From positions 34,559,078 to 34,623,077 of the forward strand of contig CM055095.1 of NCBI GenBank assembly GCA_029204225.1: a DNA stretch of 64,000 nucleotides, read 5' to 3'. The notes beneath the pieces are model-generated. The model ran no database searches. It saw only the letters and a program-made list of their open reading frames with translations, and was not told the DNA's origin. The DNA comes from Diphasiastrum complanatum. Taxonomy: Eukaryota > Streptophyta > Lycopodiopsida > Lycopodiales > Lycopodiaceae. The position numbers and the translations under genes were made by a program. Below are positions 35,655 to 47,196 of this stretch, piece after piece; positions within the stretch are counted from its first letter, which is position 1, and every line of letters begins with the position of its first letter.

Positions 35655-36800
35655 CAGTTCCTATATCAAGAGGCATGCAAACTCAGGAGTATACCTTATG
35701 GGCTGTGTGCGCACTCGGCTTGATCTTCTGGGAGGATTCGATTGATGAACCACTCTTGGGACTTGTTGCTGGGTAGCAGCAACATCTTCATCTGATTCAC
35801 TATCAAAAAGTGGGTTGACAATGGACATGCCTGAGGCAGAAGCTCGGACAATCAATGGCAGGTGATGAAGGTTCTCCTGGAGCAATATCCTTGTCTTTAA
35901 TGTCGACGAACTGATCCTCAATAAAGACTGTATCCTGGCTATACAAGATTTGCTGAGTATCAAGATCATACAACTGTATGTATTATCAGATGAAGTATAT
36001 CCAATCAAGATGGTCTTGAGATCTCGGAAGTCCAATTTTTTTCTCATGTCTTTTGGGATCTACGTGTAGGCAACGCATCCAAACTCTCGTAGGTTCTTCA
36101 CAGAAGGCTTAGAGCCTGTCCACACCTCGTGGGGTGTCTTGCCTGAGAGGGCCTTGGTTGAACATCTGTTTTGAATGTAAGCTATAGTGGAGATAGCTTT
36201 GGCCCAGAATCTCTTAGGCAATAATGCATGCGCTAGCATACATTTAGCTGATTCAACCAAGGTGCGATTCTTCCTCTTGGCTAAGCCATTAGACTGAGGA
36301 CTGTAAGGACTGATGAATTGCTACACAATGTCTTGGCTTTGACAGTACTCCTTAAACTTGATAGAGATATATTCTCCGCCATTGTTTGATCTTAGGGCCT
36401 TGATCGTCCTTCCAGTCTCCTTTTCTGCACGCTCCTTGAAGGTTGTGAAGCAGTTGAAGGCTTCTAATTTCTTCTTTATAAAGTACACCATAGTCCTTCT
36501 GGAAAATTCATCAATAAAAGTTGTAAAGTACTTTGCATCCTTCAGCGAAGGATTTTTCATCGGGCCACAAATGTCTAAATGTACAATGTCTAACAATCCT
36601 CTAGCAATATGCTGATGGCTTGATTTAAATGGTTTCCTAGTCTGTTTACCAACTAGATCAGTCTTGACAGACAGGTAACTAGTACTCGACTTTATCATGA
36701 GGATAGTCGAGATCAAGAACAATAGATTGTCTAGACATTTGTTGTACAAAAGCATGATTCAAGTGACCAAGTCTATAATGAAAGTAAACTTTTATTTACA
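35655..36800 (-). pseudogene. Copia B integrase and linker with two mutated catalytic residues
   Basis: Right to left: ARGLLDIVHLDICGPMKNPS (first catalytic Asp kept), KYFTTFIDEFSRRTMVYF, KALRSNNGGEYISIKF and PQSNGLAKRKNRTLVES. Copia integrases normally have S-D-N-G-G-E-Y and G-V-A-E-R-K-N, so the second Asp has become Asn and the catalytic Glu has become Lys, both single G-to-A changes. The C-terminal part (TPHEVWTGSKPSVKNLREFG) and the acidic linker with RRSSRVRTQPIRYTPEF follow. A stop separates the two halves near 36320. This integrase cannot be catalytic. Confidence 0.88.
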
Positions 36801-36824
36801 TGAATAGAAGTACTGAGCACCTGA

Positions 36825-38093
36825 CTAGAGGCAAAAAAAACAATGACTTAATTTATACAAGTATCCATGCCTCTTTTTGAGTGCTAGGTTCTTGCCTGTC
36901 CTCTCAACTTCCTTGCACTGATCACATTCGAATTCTACTCTATGTCCTAGATCTGTGATTATGCTTATAGAGAGCAGATTTGTAGATAAATTTGGTACAT
37001 ACAGGACTTTAGAAAGTAGCTTAGATTGATCATTTGCAAAGCTCAATCTCACAGTACCTTCACCTTTAATAGCTTGTGTGCTATGTCACCAAGGTGAACA
37101 TATTTCTTGATATTGTAAGGTGTATAGGACTCAAAACAGCCAATGAGACTGGTCATCTGCTGAGTGGCTCCGGAATCCAGGAACCCAGAACTATCACCGG
37201 ATGCTCCTTGATGGCTAGTCATGAAGGCATTATGATCCACTTCTTGAATAGGCTGTGGAGCTTCTGTAGCTGCATTTGCCACTTGATGCGACTGCCCCTT
37301 GCTATTGTTCTTTGCTTGCAGTATCCGACAGTCTTGAATTTTGTGACTGTTTCGCTTGTAGTATCTGCAAAACACCTTCTTCTTCGTCTGCAGATTTGAC
37401 TGTTCTTTGTGCTGTGTTGGTTTCTAGTCTGGCTTTTATCGCTTCAGGCTTTTCTTCTTCTTCTGCTTAGTCATGCTCTTGTTGGTGTATAAAGTGTGAG
37501 AATCAGCTGAGGAACTTGAGGCTTCGTTCCTCCGCGTGTCTTCCTGCAACAACATAGTAATTACTCTCGAAAGAGTTAGTTCTGGATATGTCGTGATGAT
37601 CATCACGCAGTTGTCATATGAGCTTGGCAAGCTTGTAAGCAGTTGCATCACTGCGTCTTGATTGTCTATGACAGATCCGATAGCAGCCATTTGCCTTAGC
37701 AGGTCCTTGAATTGATTGATGTGATTTTGCAGGGAATTACCATTCGCCATCTTGAGGGAGTAAAATTTTTTCTTGAGATGTAGCTTGGAAGCTATATCTC
37801 GCACAACATATAGTGTGCTCAAGATGTCCCATACTTCTTGCGATTCTAGGCCTCAGATACATGGCTGATCTGGGTATCCGTAATGTTGAGGATGATCAGC
37901 GCGAAAGCCTTTCCATCCTTCAGCTTCCATTTGGCAATTGCTGCGTCGTCTGCTTTGAGTTTCCCTTCTGCACCTATAACAACATCATAAATTCTTTAGC
38001 CATTAGTACAGTTTTCATCTTAAATTTCCACATATGGTAATTGGCTCCATGAAGCTTGTCCATGATAGGAATGGCTTTCCCTTGGGAATCCAT
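36825..38093 (-). pseudogene. Copia B Gag and protease
   Basis: ATG at 38093 opens MDSQGKAIPIMDKLHGANYH then WKFKMKTVLMAKEF. After frame changes come LHLKKKFYSLKMANGNSLQN, INQFKDLLRQMAAIGSVIDN and LPSSYDNCVMIITTYPELTL (UBN2-type Gag). The nucleocapsid knuckle reads CRYYKRNSHKIQDC, the second Cys having become Tyr. Protease shows GFLDSGATQQMTS (37180) and KVLYVPNLSTNLLSIS. At least four frameshifts or stops break it. The ATG lies about 140 bp from the PBS, an unusually short leader compared with elements A and D. Confidence 0.88.
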
Positions 38094-38235
38094 GTGGAAG
38101 ATTAGTCTAAGTGATAGGAAAAACTATCAGTGATTTACGTATGAAAATCTGGTACTGAATTACAGAACAAGAAGACAATTACTCTATCAGCTAGTAGAGT
38201 CTTGTACTATGGAAGCTTATCAGGCTACAAAAATT

Positions 38236-38247
38236 GCTCTGATACCA
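38236..38247 (-). promoter_or_regulatory. Copia primer-binding site of B
   Basis: GCTCTGATACCA, exact reverse complement of TGGTATCAGAGC, abutting an LTR end TGTTGGAG on plus. Confidence 0.92.
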
Positions 38248-38640
38248 TGTTGGAGAAAGAGGGTGTGAGAGTGTGAGAAACTAAAATAGCTCGAAAAGAA
38301 AACGAACAAGAAAAGAAGTGAACTCGAAACTCAAATGAGAAATAAACTCGAATGGAAAGTGTTCGTGCGCAGCGAAATGAGCTATATTACTCTTTTCCTA
38401 AGCATGACTATGTCTATTAGAACGAACAAAATGTTAGTGATAGAAATCATAGTCAATCTGATTACGTAGCCAAACATTAAGCAACAAAACATCATAAGGA
38501 GAATTTGTTGCGAACAGCTAGACAAATTATTTGTCGTGAATGATTCGCGAAGAGCTAGACTGAGCTTGACTGACAATCAATCGTGAATTAGTCGCAAAAG
38601 GCAAAACTCGAGTATCCGACCATGACTGTCTGCTCCAACT
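38248..38640 (-). mobile_element. 5' LTR of copia B (about 393 bp), inserted in copia C
   Basis: On plus it runs from TGTTGGAGAAAG next to the PBS to CTGCTCCAAC at 38639, an eight-base TGTTGGAG / CTCCAAC inverted terminus. Immediately to the right the integrase-end coding sequence of element C resumes (IPKEKRSKLNEKL), so B inserted into C in the same orientation. Confidence 0.65.
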
Positions 38641-40712
38641 TTTCATTGAGCTTGCTTCTTTTTTCTTTTGGTATGTTTGTATACTACACATCCAAACACA
38701 CGCATGTATGACAGATCAAGTTTCCTACCTGTCCACATTTTGTATGGTGTTTTGTTTTCCAAGGTTGTTGTTGTTTACCTATTTTGCAGGTGTACTACTG
38801 CAGCTATTGCCTCAGTCCAAAATTGACTCGGCAATTGAGCCTATTCCATCACATGCATCTAGCTCCTTCAACTAGTGTCCTGTTTCTTCTTTCTACGATA
38901 CCATTATATTCGGATGTGTACGCAGGAGTGAATTGATGCTCTATTCCTTGTTCTTGGCAGAAGTTTGAGAATTCTTTGCTCTTGTACTCACCTCCATTAT
39001 CAGATCTAATGATCTGGATTTTCTTTCAGGTGTTTCTTTTCGCAAATGCCATGAACATCTTGAAAGAGTCAAATACTTCAAATTTTTTCTCTAAATAATA
39101 GATCGTTGTCATCCGACTATAGTCATCAATGAACGTCAAGAAATACTTTGATCTTAAGAGCAAATCAACTTTCATCGGTCCACAGACATCTGAGTGGATG
39201 AGCTCAAGGACTTCTTTTGATCTTTTTCCCTCGTGTACAAATGGATTTCGATGTTGTTTGCCTTTCTGGAAAGCTTCACAGAATTCGGTGTCAGGTCTGG
39301 ATATCTTCAGACCTGTGACTATGTCCTTTCTGCTCATGTCGTAGAGGCTCCTTATGTCCAGATGATACATTTTTCTGTGCCAAAGTTGATCTTCATTTTC
39401 AGATGCAGTTAGTATGTTATTAGAACTGCTGATTATCTTGGCCTGGTAGAGATTACCTTCTTTGGACCCAATTGTTAACAACTTGTATGTTGTTTTCTCA
39501 ATCATCCGACATACATTGTCATCGAACAGAACTTGAATTCCGAGATCTGCCATCTTTGAGATTGATAGCAGGTTTTTTTTTAGTGAGGGGATGTAGAGCA
39601 CTCATGGCAGCTCTGCTTGTCCCGACAGTGTTCGTAGCTGTAGATTCCCGATGCCCTTGACATTGTGTCGGCTCCCGTCGCCTAGATTCACTACTCTGTT
39701 GTTTTTGAGTTCTTTGTAGTCAATAAAGATTCTCTTGTTGCAGGTGATGAGTGAAGTTTCTCCTGAATCGATGACTACGTCGTAGTCTTGTTCAGTATAT
39801 CTTGTTGAAGCTTCATCAAATATTGTGAAGGCTTTATCGCTTTTGTCTGCATCCTTTGACGACTCTGCAACATTCGCCCTTTCGGTCTTGTTTCGTCTTT
39901 TTGGATTAAATCTGCAATTGTATGTAGAGTGTCCCTTCTTCTTGTAGTGCATGCAAGGTATTGTCGGGCTAAACCAACATTTGTTGGTTGTGTGTCTCGG
40001 CTTGTGACAATGATCACAGGAGGAGGTTTGTTGGTTTTCGTTGCCTCTGCTTAAAGACTTTGGATTCGCCTTGTCGAATCCGAGCTTGTTTTTGTTCTTC
40101 TTCCTTCCCTTCGTTAAAAGGGCCTTCTCATGATCAGTGCTTCCTTCTCTTTTGTCTCTCATCAGCGACAAGACTGATAGCTCCCTCGAGTGTCATGTCT
40201 GGTAAGCTCAAAATGAGCATTCTTAGCGGTTGATAGGATGTCGACAGTGATTTCATGAAGTGCATTAGCTATTGTGCTGCTGGAACTTGGTGCTCCTAAC
40301 CAAATGCAACAAGTTGAGCGAAGATCGTCTTGATCTTCTCGACATGCTGATCTAACTGATTGCCATCCCATCGCATGGATTGCAGTTGATTGTGGAGGTG
40401 CATCACCGAAGCGGCAATCCTCACTTCGTATTTCAGTTTTAGTCTTTCCCATGCTTCATGACTGCTCGCACAGTCTTCAATCTGCATGAGTATTTCTTCG
40501 TTGATGGACGAAATGATGATCACCATCGTGCATTCATCTTTTCTGATCCACTCAGCTCTCCTCAAGTCTCCCTCTGGAGGTTGTTCTTCCGTGAGTTTGG
40601 TCACCGACCAGATGTCCTCACCCTTCAGAAGCGTTTTGATTTTGAACGTCCATATTTGGTAGTTTGCTCCATCAAGATTGATTGCTATTCTCGTCTAGAT
40701 TGTTGTAGCCAT
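38641..40712 (-). pseudogene. Copia C Gag, protease and integrase
   Basis: The ATG at 40712 is followed by a stop at codon 6, then AINLDGANYQIWTFKIKTLL, WERLKLKYEVRIAASVMHLH and LDQHVEKIKTIFAQLVAFG (Gag). The knuckle region reads SCDHCHKPRHTTNKCW, and a second one CMHYKKKGHSTYNC has its second Cys changed. Protease is VVIDSGETSLITCNKR with LYIPSLKKNLLSISKMADLG. Integrase has LWHRKMYHLDIRSLYDM, LIHSDVCGPMKVDL and [18 protein letters not shown], and continues leftwards to FGCVVY and a frameshifted IPKEKRSKLNEKL where B interrupts it. RT and RNase H are not found on the far side of B. Confidence 0.88.
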
Positions 40713-40736
40713 ATTGTGTTGTCTTAGATAATCACT

Positions 40737-40748
40737 GCTCTGATACCA
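40737..40748 (-). promoter_or_regulatory. Copia primer-binding site of C
   Basis: GCTCTGATACCA, exact match. The LTR remnant of C lies to its right (40749 to about 40970) and shares GCGACTACACATCA with the LTR of E. Confidence 0.9.
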
Positions 40749-40970
40749 AGTAGATATTTGCTCGAAGCGATTGCTTTTGTTTCGGCATGCACAACCCTTG
40801 TGATCTTGTCTGCACCTTGCCTTTGTTGCCTAATTGGCTGACTTGCGAAATTAATTTAGGATCCTAAGCAAGCGACTACACATCAAACACATTAAATCAT
40901 TCTATCATAAATAAACGACACAAATAATAATAGATTATGTTGATATTCAATATTTAACATTTTCGTGGCA

Positions 40971-42182
40971 TCACAAGGAGTCACCTCGAATCTTTTCACC
41001 AAGGAGATCTCAAAGAGAAAGATCCGAGCCTAGAAGGATTACCTATGAAGATAGAGGCAAGCAAGTGGAAATCAACTCCACTAATTATGCTTATTTTATT
41101 TCTCATGAGGAGCCGAAGGATGTATATAATGCACTCAACTCAAAGGAACGGTACCTTGCCATGAAGGAGGAATATGAAACTTTGATGGCCAATAAGACAT
41201 GGGAGCTTGTAGATCTTCCATCCAACAAGCACATTATTGGTTGCAAGTGGGTTTTTTGAGTCAAGTATAATCAAGATGGCACAATCAACAAGTACAAGGC
41301 TAGGCTTTGTGCTAAAGATTTTGCTCAAGTTTATGGACCTGATTACGAGGAGACCTTTGCCCCAGTTGCAAAGATGGTATCAATTAGAATCATAATTTCT
41401 CTTGCTTGTTTTTTCAATTGGCAAGTTCTTCAACTAGATGTCTCTAATGCATTTCTAAATGGGTACCTAGAAGAAGAGATTTATATGGATTAGCCTATTG
41501 GGTTCATCCATGATAAAGAAAAAGTTTGCTTGCTCTTCAAAAGTTTATATGGATTGAAGCAAGCTCCAAGGTCATGGTATTCTCGACTTAACACCTTTCT
41601 TGAGTCACTAGGATTTAATCTTAGTAACTATGATCCTTATATGTCAAGTTTTTTGATAAAGATATTGTCATTCTTCTTATTTATGTTGATGATATCATTC
41701 TGATAGGAAGTAGTATCAAGTTAGTTGATGAAATCAAGATGGCACTTGGAAAAGAGTTCAAGATGCAAGATCTTGGAAAAATTCACTATATTCTAGGATT
41801 AGAGATTGACTTTCTTAAAGATAAAGCTTTTGTATGTCAATCCAAGTATGCTCTTTCAATGTCAAAGAAGTTCAATATGTTGAATTGTAAGAGTATAGAA
41901 ACACCTATGGAGCAAAATGTAAAGGATTTTAACAAAGGTGATGAAAGATCCTTTGTGGACATCACACTTTTTAGAAGTCTTCTAGGATCCTTAATTTGGC
42001 TCACAATAACTAGACCTGACATAAGCTTTAGTGTTCATAAGTTGAGCCAGGTTATGCAAAATCCTACTATCTATCATTGGAAAATGGCCAAGAGAGTGCT
42101 TAGATATATATCTTCAACTTTTGATTTTGGTTTATTGTATAAAAGTGAAGATCTTTCTATTAACTCAAATAATGACTATCTT
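40971..42182 (+). pseudogene. Copia element K: linker, reverse transcriptase, RNase H start
   Basis: Forward-strand coding starts in the linker (SQRERSEPRRITYEDRGKQV) and runs through KDVYNALNSKERYLAMKEEY, IIGCKWVF, YKARLCAKDFAQVYGPDYEE, QLDVSNAFLNGYLEEEIYM, SLYGLKQAPRSWYSRLN, LIYVDDIILIGSS (about 41680-41710), LGKIHYILGLEIDFLKDKAF, ETPMEQN, RSLLGSLIWLTITRPDISFS and KRVLRYISSTFDFGLLY. It breaks off at SEDLSINS where the LTR of gypsy copy 2 begins. Stops near 41258 and 41493 and a shift near 41650 inactivate it. Gag, protease and integrase are missing on the left, where it abuts the LTR remnant of C. Confidence 0.9.
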
Positions 42183-42756
42183 TGGTACAGTCTAGCACAA
42201 TCATTGAATAAAGTTGTATGTATACATATGAGATGACAATCCCTATCTGAAAGAATTAAGTCTCTGATCTATCTTCCTGATTGGCATTGACATAAGTTTC
42301 CAACGTATTGTAAAACTCTTTGTGTTCTTTAACCATTAAGTTGGACTTTAGTTGTTGAGGACTTCTTTCTAGAAACGAATAGTTTGCGAACGCGATTAAT
42401 TAATTGTCTACACAGTCGTGAATACATCGAACAATTCTCGATTCTTTGTTGACACCTTAATCAGCTAGAGTGTAGTACCGCTATAGTACTCTGATAACAT
42501 CTCATCTGTAGAACGCACTTCATCCAATTCGATAGAGGCCAGATTGTTGTTCTGAATTTATTAACACTACCCATCCCAAATATAAGTAATACTGGTTACT
42601 TTTTAATGTCTGTCGACAACCAGAATAACATTCGAAACCACTTGCCATAATTGTACCAAAAACATAATTTTCTAACGCTCTCCTCTATGGGAACGACATT
42701 ATTTACTATAAAATCTATATTAACCCTGTTGGTATAGTACGACATATACCAATTTT
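42183..42756 (+). mobile_element. 5' LTR of gypsy copy 2 (about 574 bp)
   Basis: TGGTACAGTC at 42183 interrupts the copia K coding sequence, and CATATACCA or a few bases more ends the LTR before a recognisable but mutated PBS. TGGTA/TACCA forms the inverted terminus. No partner LTR was recognised downstream. Confidence 0.5.
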
Positions 42757-42777
42757 TGGTGCCATTGTCGAGGATAG
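42757..42777 (+). promoter_or_regulatory. Mutated gypsy primer-binding site (tRNA-Asp type)
   Basis: TGGTGCCATTGTCGAGGATAG aligns with TGGCGCCGTTGCCGGGGATAG at 25925. All differences are C-to-T or G-to-A transitions. Confidence 0.8.
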
Positions 42778-42826
42778 TTTAGGAAAGTTATAAGAAATCT
42801 AATAAATCCATTTCTATCTCTAGTGT

Positions 42827-44210
42827 ATGTCAGATAGAGAATCCAGATTAGAACGATACCGTAAGCTTAGAGAGGAATTTTTATGAAGACAAAGTGAGAA
42901 TACTAGTCAAAGAAATCTAGACGAAATCACTGCCCAGTTACTTGAACTCCTAATTAGCTTCGGTATGGAGGGTCCTACTGCACATTTCACTTCTATCTCC
43001 AAAGTTAAATACGATTATTTTAAAGGGACTTCTTCGGATGATGCAGATAGCTATGTCTCACAATTTGAGTCAATCGCTAATGCGAATAACGAGGGAACTG
43101 ACGTAGACAAACTACGAATTTTCCCTAGTCTGCTAAGAAAGCAGGCACGCATATGGTACAGTCAAGTTGTACCAGGCCGTGTAGGAACCTAGTACTTGCT
43201 GAAAGATACGTTTTTGAACCAGTTCAGAGAGATTGGTTACAAATCTAGAATTCTTGGACGTCTGAACAATGTTCAGAAGAAGAGTAAAGAATCCCTTCGC
43301 AAATATACACGTAAGGTTAAAAATCTTATAGGAAAACTAACCGATATATATCCCGTAGATATGTAGATCGAATGGTTTTTGGCTAGTTTACCACCAAAGA
43401 TTGATCGGTATTGCAGACAAGGGGACATGACCTACTTAGCAGCAGTAATAGCTAGTGCCGAAAATTTCAAGACCTCGAAACTAGCACGAAAGCGACGATC
43501 GACGAAGAAATCTCGAAAGTCGAAGACTGATTCTAGTGACAGCGATGAAGATTCTGATTCTGATTCATGTACCAGTTCTTCAAGCTCGGAATCTGAAAGC
43601 AGCGATTCATCAGAATTAGAAGCTGACAAAGGAGAGAGAAAGAATAAACGACGAATTAAACGAAAGGACGACACGAAAATTGTCGAGGATAAGTCGTCAG
43701 CTTCTAAAGTTGAAAAGCTTTGGAAGAGTAATATGGCTGACCTTAATGAAAAGTTTAATGACTTGAAAGTGCAGATCTCTGAAGTTGCAGATAAAAGACC
43801 AAAAGCGTCTTCTTCCAACTCAGGAATGTGGTGTACAAAATGTGGAACTTCTGGACACACTAAGGAACACTGCACTACTATGAATGTCAAATACATTGAA
43901 GATCCTGCCCAGGAGGTACTTTTTATCTTTCAAAATGATGCGACTACTAAATATGTACAGGGTACTGCAGCATCAGCCCAGTAGGACAGACCCAAGTTTG
44001 CACCAAGAAGACATAATCCTCCTGAATTTGTTGGACCAGCGAAGTCTCAAACTGTGACTAAACCAGTTTTAGGCAATTGCTACAACTGTGGACAGTTGGA
44101 ACATTTTTCTCCTGACTGTCCTCAACCGCGAAATCCGATTGATTATGTACCATTATGTTCGAATTGTAGAGAGCCTGGCCACAAGTATCCTGATTGCCCT
44201 CAGCCGCTAC
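42827..44210 (+). pseudogene. Gypsy copy 2 Gag with three zinc knuckles
   Basis: ATG at 42827 (MSDRESRLERYRKLREEFL) is about 50 bp after the PBS. The same frame continues past a TGA to HFTSISKVKYDYFKGTSSDD, ADSYVSQFESIANANNEGTD and LRKQARIWYSQV (retrotransposon Gag domain). A stop at 43190 is followed by LKDTFLNQFREIGYKSRILG. A Ser/Asp-rich acidic segment (43540-43620) follows a basic one. Three CCHC knuckles are visible: CTKCGTSGHTKEHC, CYNCGQLEHFSPDC (His spacing kept, Gly lost) and CSNCREPGHKYPDC. Five or so stops are present. At 44210 the sequence jumps to the RT block WGTYAYNKMPFGL, so protease and early RT are deleted. Confidence 0.88.
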
Positions 44211-45256
44211 GGATTGGGGCACTTATGCCTACAACAAAATGCCCTTTGGTCTTTGTAATGCTCCAGCGACTTTTCAGCGAATTATAATGTTCTGCCTTCT
44301 TGAGAACTTTACTCAAAATATTTATTGATGATTTCTGTGTATACAGTGATATAAAGACACATCTATAGAAGCTGAAATTAACATTGCAAGGGTGTTGAGA
44401 TACTTGTTTATCTCTTCATCCAGAGATATTTTTTTGGTACGAAAGAAGGAATATTGCTTGGACACAAAATATCTAACAGAGGAATAGAATTCGACAAAGA
44501 TAAAGTCGAGCTTATAAGGAATCTCCAGATACCACCAAATTTACGTGAACTAAGAGCTTTCTTAGGACATGTTGGCTATTACAGGAGATTTATTCAAAAT
44601 CATGCTTCTATTACACATCTACTTAAAAAACAAGTAGAATACTTGTGGACGAATGAACAGTAGAAAGCATTCGAAGATCTTAAAAAAAGGTTGATTCATG
44701 CTCCTATTCTGAGAGCACCCAACTGGGCTATTTTATTTCACAGTTATGTGGATGTTTTTGCATTTGCTATTGGCGTCTGTCTAAGCCAGAAGGACGACCA
44801 GAAGAAGGATCATCCCATTTACTATGAGAGTCGACAGCTCAGTGCATCAGAGAAGAATTATTCGGCTACAGAAAGGAAAGCACTTGGCATGATTTTCATT
44901 GTTAAAAAATTTTGGCATATCTGCTGGGATATGCATTTATTTTTCATGTGGATCATTATGCTCTTAAGTATCTTGTAAATAAGCCAGATCTATCAGGTTG
45001 AATTGCTCGATGGGTTCTACTTCTGTAAGAATTTACTTATCAAGTAGAGCTTTGTCAAGGAAAATATCATACGAATGCTGATTATCTATCGTGATTCAGC
45101 ACCGGAAAAATTGAAGACCCTATCAATGATGATTTTTCAGACGAACATTTATTCGAGATTTCATCTACAAATTCGTTATATTCTGATATTATTATTTATC
45201 TTAAGGATCAAATATATTCAGATGGTTACGATTTGGAACAAAAGACAATTTTTTAA
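44211..45256 (+). pseudogene. Gypsy copy 2 reverse transcriptase and RNase H
   Basis: This is the same protein as copy 1: MPFGLCNAPATFQRI, then a frame change and IFIDDFCVYSDIKTHL, LGHKISNRGIEFDKDKVELI, ELRAFLGHVGYYRRFIQNHA, FAFAIGVCLSQKDDQKKDHP, SRQLSASEKNYSATERKALG and, after a one-base loss near 44915, DHYALKYLVNKPDL. It has several stops (about 44343, 44660, 45000, 45030). Near-identity of copies 1 and 2 in this region shows they belong to one family. The missing RT palm start means it cannot be active. Confidence 0.92.
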
Positions 45257-46413
45257 TATAAGGTAGCACCTTATACAATTATTAACGATGTTCTGTACAA
45301 GCTTGGTGCTGACCATCAACTACGAAGATGTCTCGAAACTGAAGACATTAAAAAAGTTGTTAAAGCCTTACACTCAGAAGATGCTAGTGGACATTTTGCT
45401 TTGAAGAATACAGTTAATAAGATATTGACTACCAAGTATTGGTGGCCAACAATGTTCAAGGATGTATCAAATTTTATTCGTTCATGTGATCCATGTCAGA
45501 GATCTGGTAAGCCTACAAAAGCAATGAATTGACAGTTGACACCAATCTTGCCTCTTGCACCATTCGAGAAGTGAGAGATTGACTTTGTCAGTCCAATCAA
45601 ACCTGTTACCCGACATACAAAATGTTGTTATATTCTAGTTGCCACGAATTATGCTACCAAGAACGTTGAAGCAGAGGCGACGAAACGAAACAATGCAAAA
45701 ACTGTCGTGACGTTCTTATTCAAAAGTATAATCACAAGATATGGTTGTCCACTCGAACTAGTAAGTGACCAAGGAACACATTTTCTAGATACGATACGGT
45801 TGCTGACAACCTATTTCCTGATCAAACCTAGAAAACACCATATAATCCAAAAGCAAACGGGTTGACAGAAAGAGCTAATGGAATCTTATGTAAGATCCTG
45901 ACTAAAATTACTATTGCACATGCAACGGATTGGGATCAGAAACTACCATTAGTTCTCTGGGCTTATCGCAACACAGAGTAAATCACGACGAAACAAACAC
46001 CATATTTCCTTACATATGGTATGCATCCTATTTTGCCAATTGAATTCGAGGTAAAAACCTTTCGTATTCAAGCTCAATGAACAGATGCAGGATTAATAAA
46101 CGAAAGGTTGACTAATATTGAAGAACTAGCTGAAGCTCGAGAGACTTTACAAAAACTGACGGACGAAATCCAAAAACAAAGAAAGAAGAAATATGACAAT
46201 CATATAAAAAAATGTGATCTTAAAACTGATGATTATGCGCTGATATATGATAGTCACCATCAAAAGTTCCCTGGAAAACTCCATATGCGATGGCTTCGAC
46301 CATATAAAGTCATAGAGGTGTTTGACAATGGTTCTGTGCAACTTCAATCACTTGAAGGTGAACTATTACCGACATGTATCAACGGGTCCAGACTGAAGAA
46401 ATACTACCTTTGA
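45257..46413 (+). pseudogene. Gypsy copy 2 integrase, near full length
   Basis: The H2C2 finger is at 45350-45510 (ALHSEDASGHFALKNTVNKI, TKYWWPTMFKDVSNFIRSCD, PCQRSGKPTKAM). The core follows: IDFVSPIKPVTRHTKCCYIL, VATNYATKNVEAEATKRNNA and ITRYGCPLELVSDQGTHFLD (second Asp). The region around the catalytic Glu is frame-shifted (45820-45900). After it come LPLVLWAYRNTE and the C-terminal part with KKYDNHIKKCDLKTDDYALI, HMRWLRPYKVIEVFDNGSVQ and the stop at 46411-46413. That last segment (46108-46413) is an uninterrupted frame. The end of Pol is therefore well defined and is followed by a noncoding gap before the accessory ORF. Confidence 0.9.
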
Positions 46414-47196
46414 CCAGATTTTTTTTTTATCCTTATTATTTTCTAGTATTTTTCTGAAAATAATCTCGAATTTTCGCGACATTTCTTTTATTTTATTTTT
46501 TCTTTCTAGAAATTTTCTAGAAATTTTTAAGAAATTTTCGAGAATTTTTCTTGACTTCTCTCAATCTTTCAATATCATTTTAAAAGTATTTTTGAGAACT
46601 TTTCGAGATTTTTTTTTGCAACACTAAAATTGTTAATCAAATTTTCGTAAATTGTTTTCGAGAATTTTTATAGCATTATCTCCAGTTTTTCGAGAAATTT
46701 TCCAGTATGTTGCTAAAATTTTCGAGAAATTTTCGTGAGTTTCTGTAATATTTTTTTTAAGATCCTTCGAGAAAGTTTCGCAAAACTTTCTAGAATCTTT
46801 CTAACATATTTTCGAGAATCTTATCCCTCCATTAAAGACGATGGCCACGTGATCATCATTATTCACACGTGTGTACGCTCACAGATATTGTTTTTCCTTA
46901 ATTTATTTTTTTTCTTTTTACAAACGGTCTTCCTTCATTAAAGATTGATCTGGCAAATTATAGTTTCAAACACTGAGCCATGCACGTCCTCCATAAATGG
47001 AAGTGACAGATATCAAGTCACCATGCCACGTCATCATCCCTTCCACACCGCTACTGCTTATTAGAGTTATTTTTCATTTTTTCTCTTTACCCTTTCTACC
47101 TGCGAAGTTTATGCTTTCCTGCGCTCACTCTTTGTGATCAAAGCACTTTTTTTGCGAACTATTGTAATCTACGAAGCTATCGTTAAACATTCGAAC
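46414..47196 (+). promoter_or_regulatory. Noncoding gap with TTCnnGAA palindrome array, possible internal promoter
   Basis: Nine exact TTC(T/G)AGAA palindromes start at 46504, 46515, 46537, 46657, 46689, 46721, 46766, 46788 and 46811. Most spacings are close to multiples of 11 bp. TTCnnGAA is the core of the heat-shock element bound by HSF trimers. Downstream are CCACGTGATC (about 46845) and ACACGTGTG (about 46865), G-box-type motifs, and CCACGTCATC (about 47025). The accessory ORF starts at 47197. Together this looks like a promoter between integrase and the accessory ORF. No clear TATA box was located, and function is inference. Confidence 0.45.

Noticed and set aside
43432-43896. 154-codon reverse frame opposite gypsy Gag
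   Set aside because: Antisense shadow of the Ser/Asp-rich Gag; a Ser-rich frame on the opposite strand is expected.
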